From Haladaptatus caseinilyticus (GTDB lineage Archaea > Halobacteriota > Halobacteria > Halobacteriales > Haladaptataceae), in contig NZ_CP111036.1 of NCBI RefSeq assembly GCF_026248685.1, forward strand, positions 372,001 through 436,000: DNA of 64,000 nt, written 5' to 3'. The notes under the pieces were generated by a model that was given only the letters and a program-made list of their open reading frames with translations, did no database searches and was not told the DNA's origin. The translations under genes and the position numbers were made by a program. Shown in pieces: positions 35,660 through 45,023 of this stretch. Position 1 is the first letter of the stretch; each line of letters starts with the position of its first letter.

Positions 35660-35763
35660 GGGTGTTCAGGCCGACTGTTGTATTCCGTTGTCGGCCGATG
35701 CGAACTGGTTCCGTTTCGGTATTTCAACGTTCGGTTTGCTTCTCGAAGGGAAGCCCGTTCGGT

Positions 35764-37452
35764 TTAGTCGTTGCTGAGAGAAAGGCCGTATTCGTCCACG
35801 CGTGCGCGCCAAAACTCTTTGTAACCTTCTTTTTCGGGATTCTGCCGAACCGTGCTCTCGCCACCATCGACGCGGTCGAGTTTGAGGTCTACTTCTTCCA
35901 ACAGTCGTTCGCCGACATCGTCGCTGACGACGCCGGAACGCATCGCGTCCATGATGGCGCTTTTCTCCTCTTTCAGGACGCGACGCTCCCCGACGAGCAG
36001 TTCCTCCCGACGCAAGTCGGGATTATCACTGAGCAGCCGAGATATCGTGGCGTTCAAATCGTCCTTTTCCTGTTCGTACTCGCCGCGGAAGTCCTCGTAC
36101 ACGTCGGCGGGGAGTTCGCCTTTGTTGTGCAACCGTTCAGCGGCATTGAGTGCGGAGTCCACCGCTCGCGCGCGTCCGAGAAGAAGTTCGTACAGTTCTT
36201 CGACCTCGCTCCGGGTGACGACTCCGAGTCTGTCGAGGAGTCGCCCCATCGTCAGTCCCTGCACGACGAGGCTGAACGCGGCGACACCGAACACCATCGC
36301 GCGCAGTTGCGTGTCGCGGGGGAAATCGGGCGGGAGGCCGAGCACGAGCGCGATCGGAATCGAGGCGTGCAGTCCACCCCAGATCATCACGTGTTGATAC
36401 GAAAACGGCACCGTCCGACTGCTGTATCTGTTGACGAGCCCCGTGATCGGATAGACGACGATCGCGCGAACCGCCAACGTCAGCACGATGGCGATACCGA
36501 TTATCTGCCAGTTGTCGAGCATCTGCGCGATGGGTGTTTTCGCGCCGATGAGCACGAAAATGAGCGTGTTGACGAGGAAGGCCGCGGTTTCCCACGTGTT
36601 GAAGATGGAGATTTTCGTCTGTGGGCTCATCGCGTACTCCGCACCCCGATTCCCGATGAACAGACCTGCGGCGACGGTGGCGATAACGCCGCTGACGTGG
36701 AGGTAGTGTTCGGCGAGCAGGAAACTGCCGTACGCGAGGATGAGCGTGAGCACGATTTCGGTCATATGCTCGTCCAGGTTGACCATGATGCGGTAGATGA
36801 GATATCCCGCGGCGAGGCCGACGAGCAAGCCCCCGAGGCTGGAGACGACGATCTCGATGCCCGCGTCGGCGATGACGCTCGGCGAGATGAGTTCCGAGAG
36901 TTCGGTGTTGTTCTCAACCGAATCTTGTACCAACAAAAACAGCGTCGAGAAGACGACGACGCCGACGCCATCGTTGAGCAGACTCTCGCCCTCAACGAGC
37001 ACCGCCAGTCGTTCCGGTGCGCCGAGTTCCTCGAACAGCGCGAGCACCGAAACCGGGTCAGTCGGAAGCACCATCGCGGCAAACAGCAGGGAGAGCAAGA
37101 GCGGATACCCGAAGGCGTAGCTCCCGACCCATCCCAGGAGTAGAACCGAGACGATCAACCCCGGAACCGCGAGTGCCAACACGGGAACGATGTTCTCGCG
37201 GAACCGTTCCAAATCCGTCGTCGCCGCCCCTTCGAACAGGAGCGGTGGGAGGAGCACGAGCAAGATGAGGTCGTGTGAGAGCGTGATATCGATGTTGATG
37301 CCGAGGATCGAGACGCCAAGCCCGGCGAGGAGTAAAGCGATAGTGTACGGAAACCGCCCGACTTTTGCGACGAAGACGCCGACGCCGCCCGCGATGATGA
37401 ACACCGCGAGCAAATCGATAAGACCAGCCTCGATTCCCGATGATGCAGCCAT
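35764..37452 (-). CDS. CPA1-type Na+/H+ antiporter
   Basis: 562 aa from the ATG at 37452. About 12 membrane segments: motifs LVLLPPLLFEGA and MVLPTDPVSVLALFEELG with the ion-binding Asp, then LVEGESLLNDGVGVVVFSTLF. C-terminal soluble region of about 160 residues, likely a regulatory domain, is rich in Arg and Asp/Glu. Exports sodium (or potassium) in exchange for protons, useful at high salt. Confidence 0.93.
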   Translation of the reverse strand: MAASSGIEAGLIDLLAVFIIAGGVGVFVAKVGRFPYTIALLLAGLGVSILGINIDITLSHDLILLVLLPPLLFEGAATTDLERFRENIVPVLALAVPGLIVSVLLLGWVGSYAFGYPLLLSLLFAAMVLPTDPVSVLALFEELGAPERLAVLVEGESLLNDGVGVVVFSTLFLLVQDSVENNTELSELISPSVIADAGIEIVVSSLGGLLVGLAAGYLIYRIMVNLDEHMTEIVLTLILAYGSFLLAEHYLHVSGVIATVAAGLFIGNRGAEYAMSPQTKISIFNTWETAAFLVNTLIFVLIGAKTPIAQMLDNWQIIGIAIVLTLAVRAIVVYPITGLVNRYSSRTVPFSYQHVMIWGGLHASIPIALVLGLPPDFPRDTQLRAMVFGVAAFSLVVQGLTMGRLLDRLGVVTRSEVEELYELLLGRARAVDSALNAAERLHNKGELPADVYEDFRGEYEQEKDDLNATISRLLSDNPDLRREELLVGERRVLKEEKSAIMDAMRSGVVSDDVGERLLEEVDLKLDRVDGGESTVRQNPEKEGYKEFWRARVDEYGLSLSND

Positions 37453-37604
37453 AGCTGGCGGTTGGGGTGGCACGTAATTAAAGATTAAAGCCGCTCCGGG
37501 GAGGAATCCGCGGCGACAAGCCGACCGATCGAACGGTTCTTCGACTGAGCCGAGTCTGAAGAATCGTCGTCACTCCGCGAACGTCGAAACGAAAGAATGG
37601 GGGA

Positions 37605-37620
37605 CCGATCGAACGATCGG
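37605..37620 (-). terminator. Perfect short hairpin after the halolysin stop codon
   Basis: CCGATCG-AA-CGATCGG at 37605-37620, flanked by G runs, four bases beyond the protease stop codon. A run of pyrimidines and T-rich sequence follows on the minus strand. Possible terminator of the protease gene. Confidence 0.4.
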
Positions 37621-37624
37621 GGGT

Positions 37625-39181
37625 TTACTGGTACTCCGTGATGGTCAGGTCGTAGCTACCCGATCCACTGTATGAGTCCACGTCGATCTGCAGCGCCGTC
37701 GAAGTGTCGGGATTGTCGATGGTGATGGTCTCCTGACTGTTCGTGCTGGTCGAAGCGTAATCGTAGTTGCTCGGACTGGCGACCGTCGTCGTCCCCTCGT
37801 TGACGTAGAGGTCGAAGTCAGCACCGGACGGGCCGGACAGTTCGAGTTTGATCTGACTCGGGCTGCTGTACTCCCAGTTCCACGAGTAGTCGTCGTAGTC
37901 GGAAGAGCCCGATAGCGAACCGCTAACCGTCTCGGTGAAGGAGTCCCCGCCGCCACCGCCGCTACCGGGTTCGGTGGTGACTGCATTGTAGGCGTTGACT
38001 TGACCGGCACCCTGTTTGTCCGACGAGAGGCCGATATCTTTTGCTGTGTCCTTCAAGTGAGTCCGTAGCTCGTTGTTCGTTAGGCTCGACCAGTTAGAGA
38101 GCGTTAGACCAGCGACACCGGACGTAACGGGCGTCGCCATCGAGGTACCACTAAATTTTGCGTAGCTGTCGGTCGGAATCGTCGAGAGGACGTCCACGCC
38201 TGGTGCGGCGAGGTCAACGTCTCCATACTGGGAGAACGACGCGAGATTCTCGTTGCTGTCCACAGCGGAGATAGCCATACATTCGCTGTAAGCCGCTGGG
38301 TACGAGACACTACTACTACCGTCGTTGCCTGCCGCACAGATGACAAGCACTCCGTTGCTGTCTGCGTAGGAAACGGCGTTTTTCATCGTGCTCGTGTACC
38401 CACCGCCACCGAGCGACATGTTGATGATGTCCGCGCCTTGGTCCGTTGCCCATTCAACTGCGTCCGCGATGTCGGCCGTGGAACCGCTTCCGCTCTCATC
38501 GAGCGCGCGGCCGTTGATCAGCGACGAATTACCCTGTCCGGCGACGCCGGTACCGTTGTCGATGACGGCCGCGGCACAGCCGGATACGTGCGTCGCGTGC
38601 TGCTCGTTTGCAGGATCATCCGGATACGGGTCGGAGTCGCTGTCAGCGAAGTCGTAGCCGGGATTGGATTTGTAGTTCGCGGCGAGGTCAGGGTGATCGT
38701 ACTGTGCACCTGTGTCGACGACGGCGATAGTCACGTCGGAAGAATCAGTTCCAGCGACGTCCCATGCGCTGTCGGATTCGACCTGTTGTGGCGCGTACTG
38801 GTCGCCGAACTGTGGGTCGTTCGGCGTCAGTTGCGTCGAAAGGGTCTCGTTTTTCTCGGCGTACTTGATACCGTCTCGCTTTTTGATCGCATTGATAAAG
38901 TTCTCGCGGGCGGTCTCGTTACCGGGAACTTTCACTGCGACGTATCGAAGCTTCTCGTTTTTGTGAACGATTTCGGCGTTGCCCGTGGTGTACTTGGCAA
39001 CCTTCTGTTCGATGTCCCCTTCTCCGGCAGAGATACCGACCAGCACTTCGTCCTTCTTTGGTCCTGGTTCACGGCCGGGCGTCGCTGCAGTAACTCCACC
39101 AAGAGCTGCAGACGCGCCGATAGCGCCGGTCGTTTTCAGGAATGTCCGCCTGTCAAATCGCGATGTGTTGTCGTCTGCCAT
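37625..39181 (-). CDS. Tat-exported halolysin-type subtilisin protease with PPC domain
   Basis: 518 aa from the ATG at 39181. Residues 1-33: Tat signal RRTFLKTTGA. Residues about 40-115: inhibitor-like propeptide. Residues about 120-385: subtilase domain with Asp156 (VVDTGAQ), His195 (HATHVSG), Asn286 (AAGNDG) and Ser347 (SGTSMATP). After a glycine linker (residues about 405-410), residues 411-518 resemble a prepeptidase C-terminal (PPC) beta domain. Secreted serine protease for extracellular proteins; AT-rich promoter. Confidence 0.93.
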   Translation of the reverse strand: MADDNTSRFDRRTFLKTTGAIGASAALGGVTAATPGREPGPKKDEVLVGISAGEGDIEQKVAKYTTGNAEIVHKNEKLRYVAVKVPGNETARENFINAIKKRDGIKYAEKNETLSTQLTPNDPQFGDQYAPQQVESDSAWDVAGTDSSDVTIAVVDTGAQYDHPDLAANYKSNPGYDFADSDSDPYPDDPANEQHATHVSGCAAAVIDNGTGVAGQGNSSLINGRALDESGSGSTADIADAVEWATDQGADIINMSLGGGGYTSTMKNAVSYADSNGVLVICAAGNDGSSSVSYPAAYSECMAISAVDSNENLASFSQYGDVDLAAPGVDVLSTIPTDSYAKFSGTSMATPVTSGVAGLTLSNWSSLTNNELRTHLKDTAKDIGLSSDKQGAGQVNAYNAVTTEPGSGGGGGDSFTETVSGSLSGSSDYDDYSWNWEYSSPSQIKLELSGPSGADFDLYVNEGTTTVASPSNYDYASTSTNSQETITIDNPDTSTALQIDVDSYSGSGSYDLTITEYQ

Positions 39182-39208
39182 ACAGCACGCTAACAAACCT
39201 CTCTCCTC

Positions 39209-39217
39209 TATTTAAAT
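39209..39217 (-). promoter_or_regulatory. TATA box of the halolysin gene
   Basis: On the minus strand ATTTAAATA, centred about 31 bases before the ATG at 39181. It lies in a strongly AT-rich stretch (about 39208-39350) that stands out from the surrounding GC-rich DNA. Confidence 0.6.
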
Positions 39218-39410
39218 TTTATTCATTCGTACGCATGAAATCTGTACTAGAGTACAAATAAATAAAACAGAAATTCATAAGCACCAATTATTCGTTCGGT
39301 TTAACAACTGTCTGAATTATATACAATATTTCAACAAAGCTGAACGAGAGAGGAAGGAGGCGAGAAGCAGAATCGCCACGGCTATGTCTCGGTGTCGTCT
39401 ATCACAGCAC

Positions 39411-39875
39411 ATGACTGGCGGCTTGCGGTCGGTGCTTGGCGGAAAGGGTGACGACGACAGTCAAACGGTCGCACTCTTCGTCGATGGTCCGAACGTTCTT
39501 CGCGATCAGTTCGATGTCGATTTGGACGACGTTCGAACGGCAGGGAGAAACCTCGGCCAACTCGTCGTCTCCCGACTTTATCTCGACGAGCACGCCACAC
39601 CGGGATTGATTCAGGCGGCAGAAGCGCGCGGGTTCGAAGTCGTAATAACGAGCGGAGATGTGGACGTCAAACTCGCCATCGACGCGACGGAACTCGCACT
39701 CGACGAGCGAGTGGATGCACTCGCCATCGCCTCACGGGATACGGATTTCAAACCGGTGTTGGAGAAGGCGGCTCGCAACGGAATTCGAACGGTCGCTATC
39801 GCACCCGGCGAGTACGGGCGCTCGGACGCGCTTCAAAACGCCGCGCACGATGCGTTCGTCATCGAAGAAAAGTAG
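39411..39875 (+). CDS. NYN-domain protein (PIN-like nuclease fold)
   Basis: 154 aa from the ATG at 39411. NYN fold with conserved acids: VALFVDGPNVLRDQFD, the middle SGDVDVKLAIDATELALDERVDALAIASRDTDFKPVLEKAA. Asp residues are placed for a metal-dependent RNase. Archaeal single-domain NYN proteins of this size are known but their substrate is not. Confidence 0.87.
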   Translation: MTGGLRSVLGGKGDDDSQTVALFVDGPNVLRDQFDVDLDDVRTAGRNLGQLVVSRLYLDEHATPGLIQAAEARGFEVVITSGDVDVKLAIDATELALDERVDALAIASRDTDFKPVLEKAARNGIRTVAIAPGEYGRSDALQNAAHDAFVIEEK

Positions 39876-39907
39876 GCGTTTTTTCCCTCGGGGTGCGACC
39901 GACACGT

Positions 39908-40756
39908 ATGAACGACCTCGGCACACCCGTCCTCGACAATCACTTGCATCTGGACCCCGACCACGGACGAGGTATCGAAGCGGTCAAAGACTTCGTCCGA
40001 AGCGGTGGGACACATCTATTCGTCGTCAACAAACCCTCGTGGTTGCTCGGCGTCGAAGCCGAGTCGGGCGGCGATTTTCGTGAGGTGTTCGAGACGACGA
40101 TTGACGTCGTCGCCCGCGCGAACGAAGTACTTCCAGGACGGGCATGGCCCGTCCTCGGCGTTCATCCTGGTCTCGTTTCGAAGCTGGTTGACGATCGGGG
40201 GTACGCGCCCGCGGATGCGCGCGACCTGATGCAAGCGGGCCTCGAAGTCGCGAGCGAATACGCCGCGGAAGGCTCGGCCATCGCACTGAAATCCGGACGA
40301 CCACATTACGACGTGAGCGACGACGTGTGGGACGCCTCGAACGCGGTTCTCCGACGTGCACTGGAGTTGGGGGCCGAAACGGGATGTGCGGTGCAGTTAC
40401 ACACCGAAGGAACCGACGACCTCACCGACGTCGCCGAATGGGCCGAGTCGGCCGGGCTCGCGCCCGAGCGCGTCGTGAAACATTATGCAGGTGGGAAGTT
40501 AGCGGGAGTGACGCCGAGCGTGATGAGCGAAAAAGAACGCTTGGAAGTCGCTATCGAGCGTGGGGAGCCGTTTTTGATGGAAACGGACTTCGTGGACGAC
40601 CCCAATCGGCCCGGTGCCGTGATGGGACCGAAAACGGTTCCGCGCAGAGTCAGTTGGATGCAGGAGCAAGGGCACGACGAAGGGATTCGAACGGCCCACA
40701 TTACCACGCCAGAGATGGTTTACGGCGTGAATACGGTCGAAACGCTGTCTCGGTAG
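39908..40756 (+). CDS. TatD family metal-dependent hydrolase
   Basis: 282 aa from the ATG at 39908. TIM-barrel amidohydrolase: LDNHLHLDPDHGRGIEAVK (two metal-binding His), RAWPVLGVHPGLV, CAVQLHTEGT, KHYAGGKLAGVTPSVMSEK, and the late metal Asp in METDFVDDPNRPGAV. Likely phosphoesterase or DNase of the TatD type. It starts 32 bases after the NYN gene, so they may be an operon with linked nucleic-acid roles. Confidence 0.9.
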   Translation: MNDLGTPVLDNHLHLDPDHGRGIEAVKDFVRSGGTHLFVVNKPSWLLGVEAESGGDFREVFETTIDVVARANEVLPGRAWPVLGVHPGLVSKLVDDRGYAPADARDLMQAGLEVASEYAAEGSAIALKSGRPHYDVSDDVWDASNAVLRRALELGAETGCAVQLHTEGTDDLTDVAEWAESAGLAPERVVKHYAGGKLAGVTPSVMSEKERLEVAIERGEPFLMETDFVDDPNRPGAVMGPKTVPRRVSWMQEQGHDEGIRTAHITTPEMVYGVNTVETLSR

Positions 40757-40775
40757 ACGCCGGCCGAAGGAAAGG

Positions 40776-40785
40776 CCTATTTATC
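40776..40785 (+). promoter_or_regulatory. TATA box of the DUF2150 gene
   Basis: cctatttatc centred about 25 bases before the ATG at 40806; leaderless distance. Confidence 0.5.
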
Positions 40786-40805
40786 GTGCTACGCAGGAGA
40801 GAGAT

Positions 40806-41387
40806 ATGAGCGCTCCTCCAGAGGAGTTCTACTCCGAAGAACGCTGGCAGAACTGGTTGGACAGAATCAAGGACGAGGACATCGACCCGGAGAACGAGGA
40901 TTCGGCGCGTTTACTCCTCAACCTTCAGGACGACGTCGCTATCGCCGTCGCCAAAATCGTCACCGCTTACGATGACGACGAGATCGACGAGGAGACGGCA
41001 CTCTCCGAACTCACTGACATTCGCGAAACGGTACTCGCGGAAGTCGAGTTCGAGGACGAAGAAAAAGCGATGCTCATCGACGGTGTCCAGACCAGTCTCC
41101 TCTGTGTCTTTTATGGTTCCGAGGAGTACGTGGCTCACGGCCCCGCGGAGGACGCGGAAGTACAGGAGTACATCCTCGAAGCGCAGAAAGCCGAGGCTGC
41201 GGAGGATTTGGATTCGGCACTTGGACTCGTGTCCGCCGCCGGTACGCGCATCATCTCCGGCGATGAATTAGACATGTCCGTGACAGAAGAGATGGATTAC
41301 GGATTGGTGACGGAGTGGGTAAATGGCCTCGACAGCCTCCAGAGCGCGATGAGCGACCCAGAAGTGGTCGAGGAAGACGACGGGTGA
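40806..41387 (+). CDS. DUF2150 family protein
   Basis: 193 aa, acidic, all-helical: RWQNWLDRIKDEDIDPENEDSARLLLNLQDDVAIAVAKI then the ALSELTDIRETVLAEVEFEDEEKAMLID helix and VSAAGTRIISGDELDM. Conserved in haloarchaea and methanogens; function unknown. A leaderless start is supported. Confidence 0.9.
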   Translation: MSAPPEEFYSEERWQNWLDRIKDEDIDPENEDSARLLLNLQDDVAIAVAKIVTAYDDDEIDEETALSELTDIRETVLAEVEFEDEEKAMLIDGVQTSLLCVFYGSEEYVAHGPAEDAEVQEYILEAQKAEAAEDLDSALGLVSAAGTRIISGDELDMSVTEEMDYGLVTEWVNGLDSLQSAMSDPEVVEEDDG

Positions 41388-41431
41388 CCGAGTAACAGGT
41401 TTTTTATCCTTTTGCCGTATCTGTCCCACCC

Positions 41432-43195
41432 ATGACATTCGGGGCGGACGAGCGCGGGGTAACCGTGCAGGTCGGGACGATTCTGTTGTTTGCCACGCTT
41501 GTCGTCGCCATGTCGCTGTATCAAGCGACTGCGATTCCGAACCAGACCGCCGGAATCGAGTTTCGTCACAACGAGCGAATACAGGGTCAGATGAATGACG
41601 TGCGCAACGCCGTCGTTCGGACGGGCGCGACAGGCAGCAGCCAACCAGCTTCGGTAACGCTGGGAACACAGTATCCGAGTCGTGTGTTTTTCATCAATCC
41701 ACCCCCTGCATCGGGAAGACTGGAAACCACCGAATTGGGTTCTATCAGGGTCGAAAACGTAACGACACGTTCGCCCGAGACATCGGATTACTGGGATAGC
41801 GGTCGGACGGATCTCTCGTTTGCGACGCGCGCACTGGTCTACTCGCCGAATTACAACCAGTACGGAAATGCACCGGACACCGTGATGGAAAACACGGTCG
41901 TATACAATCGCGCCGACGAAGGGGACGCGGTGCTGGCAGGTCAGCAGCTGGTACGAGGACGGAGCCTCACGCTCGTTACCCTCGATGGGTCGCTGTCCGA
42001 CTCTCGAGCGGGAACGACGAGCATCGACCCGTATGCGCTCAGTCCTTCGACCACGGTGACCCGGACCGTGCCCGTGCATGCGAACGGAAGCGGTAACGTG
42101 ACGATTCGCGTGCCGATTCGTCTCGGCGAGGAAAAATGGAAGCAACTGCTGACCGACCAGATGGCACCGGATGGGTACGTAACGGATGTCAGCGTCGAGA
42201 GTGGCATCCTCACCCTAACATTGCTCGAAACGGACGCCAACGGTGAGGCTATTACGTACGACCTCAGGATGGCGAAAGTCGGCATCGGGTCGAACGTCGT
42301 GAGTGAAAAACCGCATTACGTGACGGGCGTCTCCGGCAACGATACCGGCATCGTCGAAGGCGGTCGTCAGCGACTCGTCGCCGAGGTCAGGGACCGATAC
42401 AACAACCCCGTGTCCGGGGCGAGCGTGAATTTCACGCTCGCCGACGCGAGTCGGGGGACGACACACGAACTGGGCAACGAAACGACGACCGGCCAAACCG
42501 TGCGGGCGACCACTGGTACCGATGGAAGGGCGACAGTGACGTACCACCTCGAATCCGTTTCGGAGAATGGCGACGGTATCGAAGTTCGGGGCAGTATCGA
42601 AAGTATCCCAGCGACGGATGGGACGTTTGACCGGGAACGAAAGGAAACGCTCGCATTCGACGTGACTGCAGTTCGAGCGAATGGAAACGGTGGTGAAAAC
42701 GATGGAGAGGAACCACCGACCGAAGATATCATCGTCTATCAGCGAGACGGTACCGCGGTGGATGTCGACGGCGACGGACGTGCCGCCGGAATTCGGTTCA
42801 CTGTTGCTGGAAAAGCGACGCAGTCGATTACCATCACTGACGTCGGAATCGATGCCCAACGAAAGCTCAAACGACTGAGCGACCCGACGACGAACGTTGG
42901 GAAATGGCGGAGCGAACTGTACGTCGATGCCGACGAGAAAAACGGGTTAGTCGATATCGGTGGCGGCGTCGACCTTCCGGCGACTATCGACATCGACCAA
43001 GACGGGTGGTACGGTGCGTACGATACCGAACCGATCCTGTCGGGACGCGGCTCCGCGACGTTCCACCTCTTCCAGTTCCAAAAACAAAATGAGGAACAGG
43101 TGGATATGTCCGGAAGACGGATCGATGTAACCGTCTGGTACGAACTCAGCGACGGAACGACCGGTTCGGCCACGGTTACGGTCACACCCGATTGA
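41432..43195 (+). CDS. Pilin-like surface protein with Ig-type domain
   Basis: 587 aa. N-terminus DERGVTVQVGTILLFATLVVAMSLYQAT has a short charged part, then one hydrophobic segment, as in archaeal type IV pilin-like surface proteins. The extracellular part includes a Big-1/Ig-like domain around LVAEVRDRYNNPVSGASVNFTLADASRGTT (residues about 320-350), and a C-terminal beta-rich region from residue 430. Threonine/serine-rich, so likely glycosylated. Could be a surface adhesin. Family name (DUF7289-like) is from memory only. Confidence 0.75.
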   Translation: MTFGADERGVTVQVGTILLFATLVVAMSLYQATAIPNQTAGIEFRHNERIQGQMNDVRNAVVRTGATGSSQPASVTLGTQYPSRVFFINPPPASGRLETTELGSIRVENVTTRSPETSDYWDSGRTDLSFATRALVYSPNYNQYGNAPDTVMENTVVYNRADEGDAVLAGQQLVRGRSLTLVTLDGSLSDSRAGTTSIDPYALSPSTTVTRTVPVHANGSGNVTIRVPIRLGEEKWKQLLTDQMAPDGYVTDVSVESGILTLTLLETDANGEAITYDLRMAKVGIGSNVVSEKPHYVTGVSGNDTGIVEGGRQRLVAEVRDRYNNPVSGASVNFTLADASRGTTHELGNETTTGQTVRATTGTDGRATVTYHLESVSENGDGIEVRGSIESIPATDGTFDRERKETLAFDVTAVRANGNGGENDGEEPPTEDIIVYQRDGTAVDVDGDGRAAGIRFTVAGKATQSITITDVGIDAQRKLKRLSDPTTNVGKWRSELYVDADEKNGLVDIGGGVDLPATIDIDQDGWYGAYDTEPILSGRGSATFHLFQFQKQNEEQVDMSGRRIDVTVWYELSDGTTGSATVTVTPD

Positions 43196-43228
43196 TTTCG
43201 ACGACCGTCGATACTTCCATCGACAAAC

Positions 43229-43235
43229 ACTTATA
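43229..43235 (+). promoter_or_regulatory. TATA box of HMG-CoA synthase gene
   Basis: acttata centred about 29-30 bases before the ATG at 43262. A GGTGGTGG purine run at 43249-43256 could act as a weak Shine-Dalgarno. Confidence 0.5.
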
Positions 43236-43261
43236 CCGTGTTAGACAAGGTGGTGGCAAGA

Positions 43262-44599
43262 ATGACAGCCGTCGGTATCGACGCCATCGAAATATGGACT
43301 GGGAAGCTGAAACTCGACCTACCGGAGACCTTCGCTCCCGAGAAGGACGAAGACCCGGAGAAGTACACGAAAGGACTGGGACTGTACGCCAGTTCGTTCC
43401 CGGATGCGCACGAGGACATCGTGACGATGGGTGCGAACGCGGCCTATCGCCTCATGGACCGAAAGGGTCTGACGCCCGACGACATCGGTCGCATCGACGT
43501 GGCGACTGAGAGCGCGTTCGACAACTCCAAGCCGGTATCGACATACATCGCGGGTTGTCTCGAACAGGTGTACGACGGGGATTTCCACCACGCGAACAAG
43601 GGCGAGCGAAAGTTCGCCTGTATCGCCGGAACACAGAGCTTGGACGACGCCTACAACTGGATCAAGGCGGGACGGAATCGCGGACGCTCAGCGCTCGTCG
43701 TCGCCACCGACACGGCACTCTATGCGCGTGGTGACCCCGGCGAAGCGACGCAGGGAGCAGGCGCGGTCGCCATGCTCATCAGCGAGGACCCGAGCCTCGT
43801 CGAACTCTCCACGGAACAGGGGTACGGTAGTGCCGACGAAACCGACTTCCTGAAGCCAAACCAGCAGTTCCCGAGTGTGGACGGCAAACGTTCGATGCAG
43901 GTTTATCTCGCCCGGATGCGCGAAGCCCTCGAGGACTTCGAGAGCGTCGCGGGCGACACCCACCCCGAGGACTTCGAGTACATCCCGTTCCACACGCCGT
44001 TCCCTGGCATGGTGCGAAAGGCGGGTCTACTCGGCTACCGTCACATGATTCGGGGCACCGAAGTCGAGGACGAGCTAGCCGAGGAAATCGGACGCCAACC
44101 CCGCGAGGAGGAGTACGACGACCGCGAATCCTACGAGGAGGCCATCCTCGCGTACATGGACCAGCTCAAATCGACCGCCCAGTACCGGGAATGGTACGGC
44201 GAAACCATCGATCCGACGCTCGCCATCTCCCGCGAAGTCGGTAACTGGTACACCGGGTCGGTCCACATCGCCCGTGCCTCGGCGCTCCAGTACGCCAGCG
44301 AAAACGACCTCGACGTGACCGGAAAGCAACTTCTCGTCGGGTCCTACGGCAGCGGCGCACAGGCCGAAATCCACGCCGAAACCGTGCAGGATGGCTGGGA
44401 GGAAGAGATCGGCGACTTCAACATCGACGAGCAGATTCGGGACCGCTACAACCTCTCCTTTGAGGAGTACGAGCAGGTTCACGACCGCCACAACCACGAT
44501 AAGCGCGTCGAACTGGACGACTTCACGGACCCCGAAGACGAGTTCGTCTTCACGGGGCGCGGCGAGATGGACGAGCGAACCTACGAATACGTCGAATGA
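43262..44599 (+). CDS. hmgB: Hydroxymethylglutaryl-CoA synthase
   Basis: 445 aa from the ATG at 43262. Condenses acetyl-CoA with acetoacetyl-CoA in the mevalonate pathway for isoprenoid membrane lipids. Thiolase-fold enzyme with general base Glu83 (VATESAFDNSK), catalytic Cys120 (KFACIAGT) and His in YIPFHTPFPGMV. Archaeal length; the family normally works with DUF35-type zinc proteins and acetoacetyl-CoA thiolase, not present here. Confidence 0.96.
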   Translation: MTAVGIDAIEIWTGKLKLDLPETFAPEKDEDPEKYTKGLGLYASSFPDAHEDIVTMGANAAYRLMDRKGLTPDDIGRIDVATESAFDNSKPVSTYIAGCLEQVYDGDFHHANKGERKFACIAGTQSLDDAYNWIKAGRNRGRSALVVATDTALYARGDPGEATQGAGAVAMLISEDPSLVELSTEQGYGSADETDFLKPNQQFPSVDGKRSMQVYLARMREALEDFESVAGDTHPEDFEYIPFHTPFPGMVRKAGLLGYRHMIRGTEVEDELAEEIGRQPREEEYDDRESYEEAILAYMDQLKSTAQYREWYGETIDPTLAISREVGNWYTGSVHIARASALQYASENDLDVTGKQLLVGSYGSGAQAEIHAETVQDGWEEEIGDFNIDEQIRDRYNLSFEEYEQVHDRHNHDKRVELDDFTDPEDEFVFTGRGEMDERTYEYVE

Positions 44600-44726
44600 A
44601 TCATTGAGTAGGGCGAAATGGGACGTTCGATGTTCTTGTTTTGCTACGTCTGAGCGGTCAGGAACGTTGGGTCCGTCTCGTTGACCACGACTGCGAGGCA
44701 CAAGCCACGCCCGACTCGCTCCCCTC

Positions 44727-44745
44727 GCAGACGCTTCGCGTCTGC
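44727..44745. repeat. Hairpin GCAGACGC / GCGTCTGC
   Basis: Eight-base perfect arms around a TTC loop, downstream of hmgB. Could act as a terminator for hmgB or as a mobile palindromic element. Confidence 0.6.
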
Positions 44746-44785
44746 TCGATCGCTCACTCGTTCGCTCGTTCCCGGCCTAACCGCA

Positions 44786-44814
44786 GGGCGGGCAGGCCGT
44801 CGGCCTGCCCGCCC
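44786..44814. repeat. Hairpin with 13-base perfect GC-rich arms
   Basis: Arm GGGCGGGCAGGCC at 44786-44798, loop GTC, mirror arm at 44802-44814. The strongest inverted repeat in the window. It lies between convergent genes and is a likely bidirectional terminator. Confidence 0.7.
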
Positions 44815-45023
44815 AACCCAAATTCGACCAACCGTTTGTGTTCGAAGCCCGTCCTGCCGATCAGTCACTTGGGGCAAGTGCGGCACGCTCGCACGCTCGG
44901 CGGTCGTCAGTCCCACGGTCGTCGTCCCGGTTTTGTGTATCGTGTCGAAATAGCGACTCGACCAGCGGGGAACGGAGAAGTTGCGTTCGGAAGCGTACTG
45001 GACAACAGATATTTTAGCACGTG

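Larger units (their letters stand above)
44600..45023. other. Gene-free stretch with two perfect hairpins
   Basis: 424 bases between hmgB and a leftward zinc protein gene (3' ends convergent). Holds two perfect inverted repeats listed separately. The region has skewed, repeat-like sequence (cgctcgttcg, gctcactcgt), and no real open frame; the 131-residue minus-strand frame here has basic, low-acid composition. Confidence 0.5.

Noticed and set aside
35662-37143. 493-codon plus-strand frame opposite the Na+/H+ antiporter
   Set aside because: Shadow of the antiporter gene, which shows all membrane motifs.
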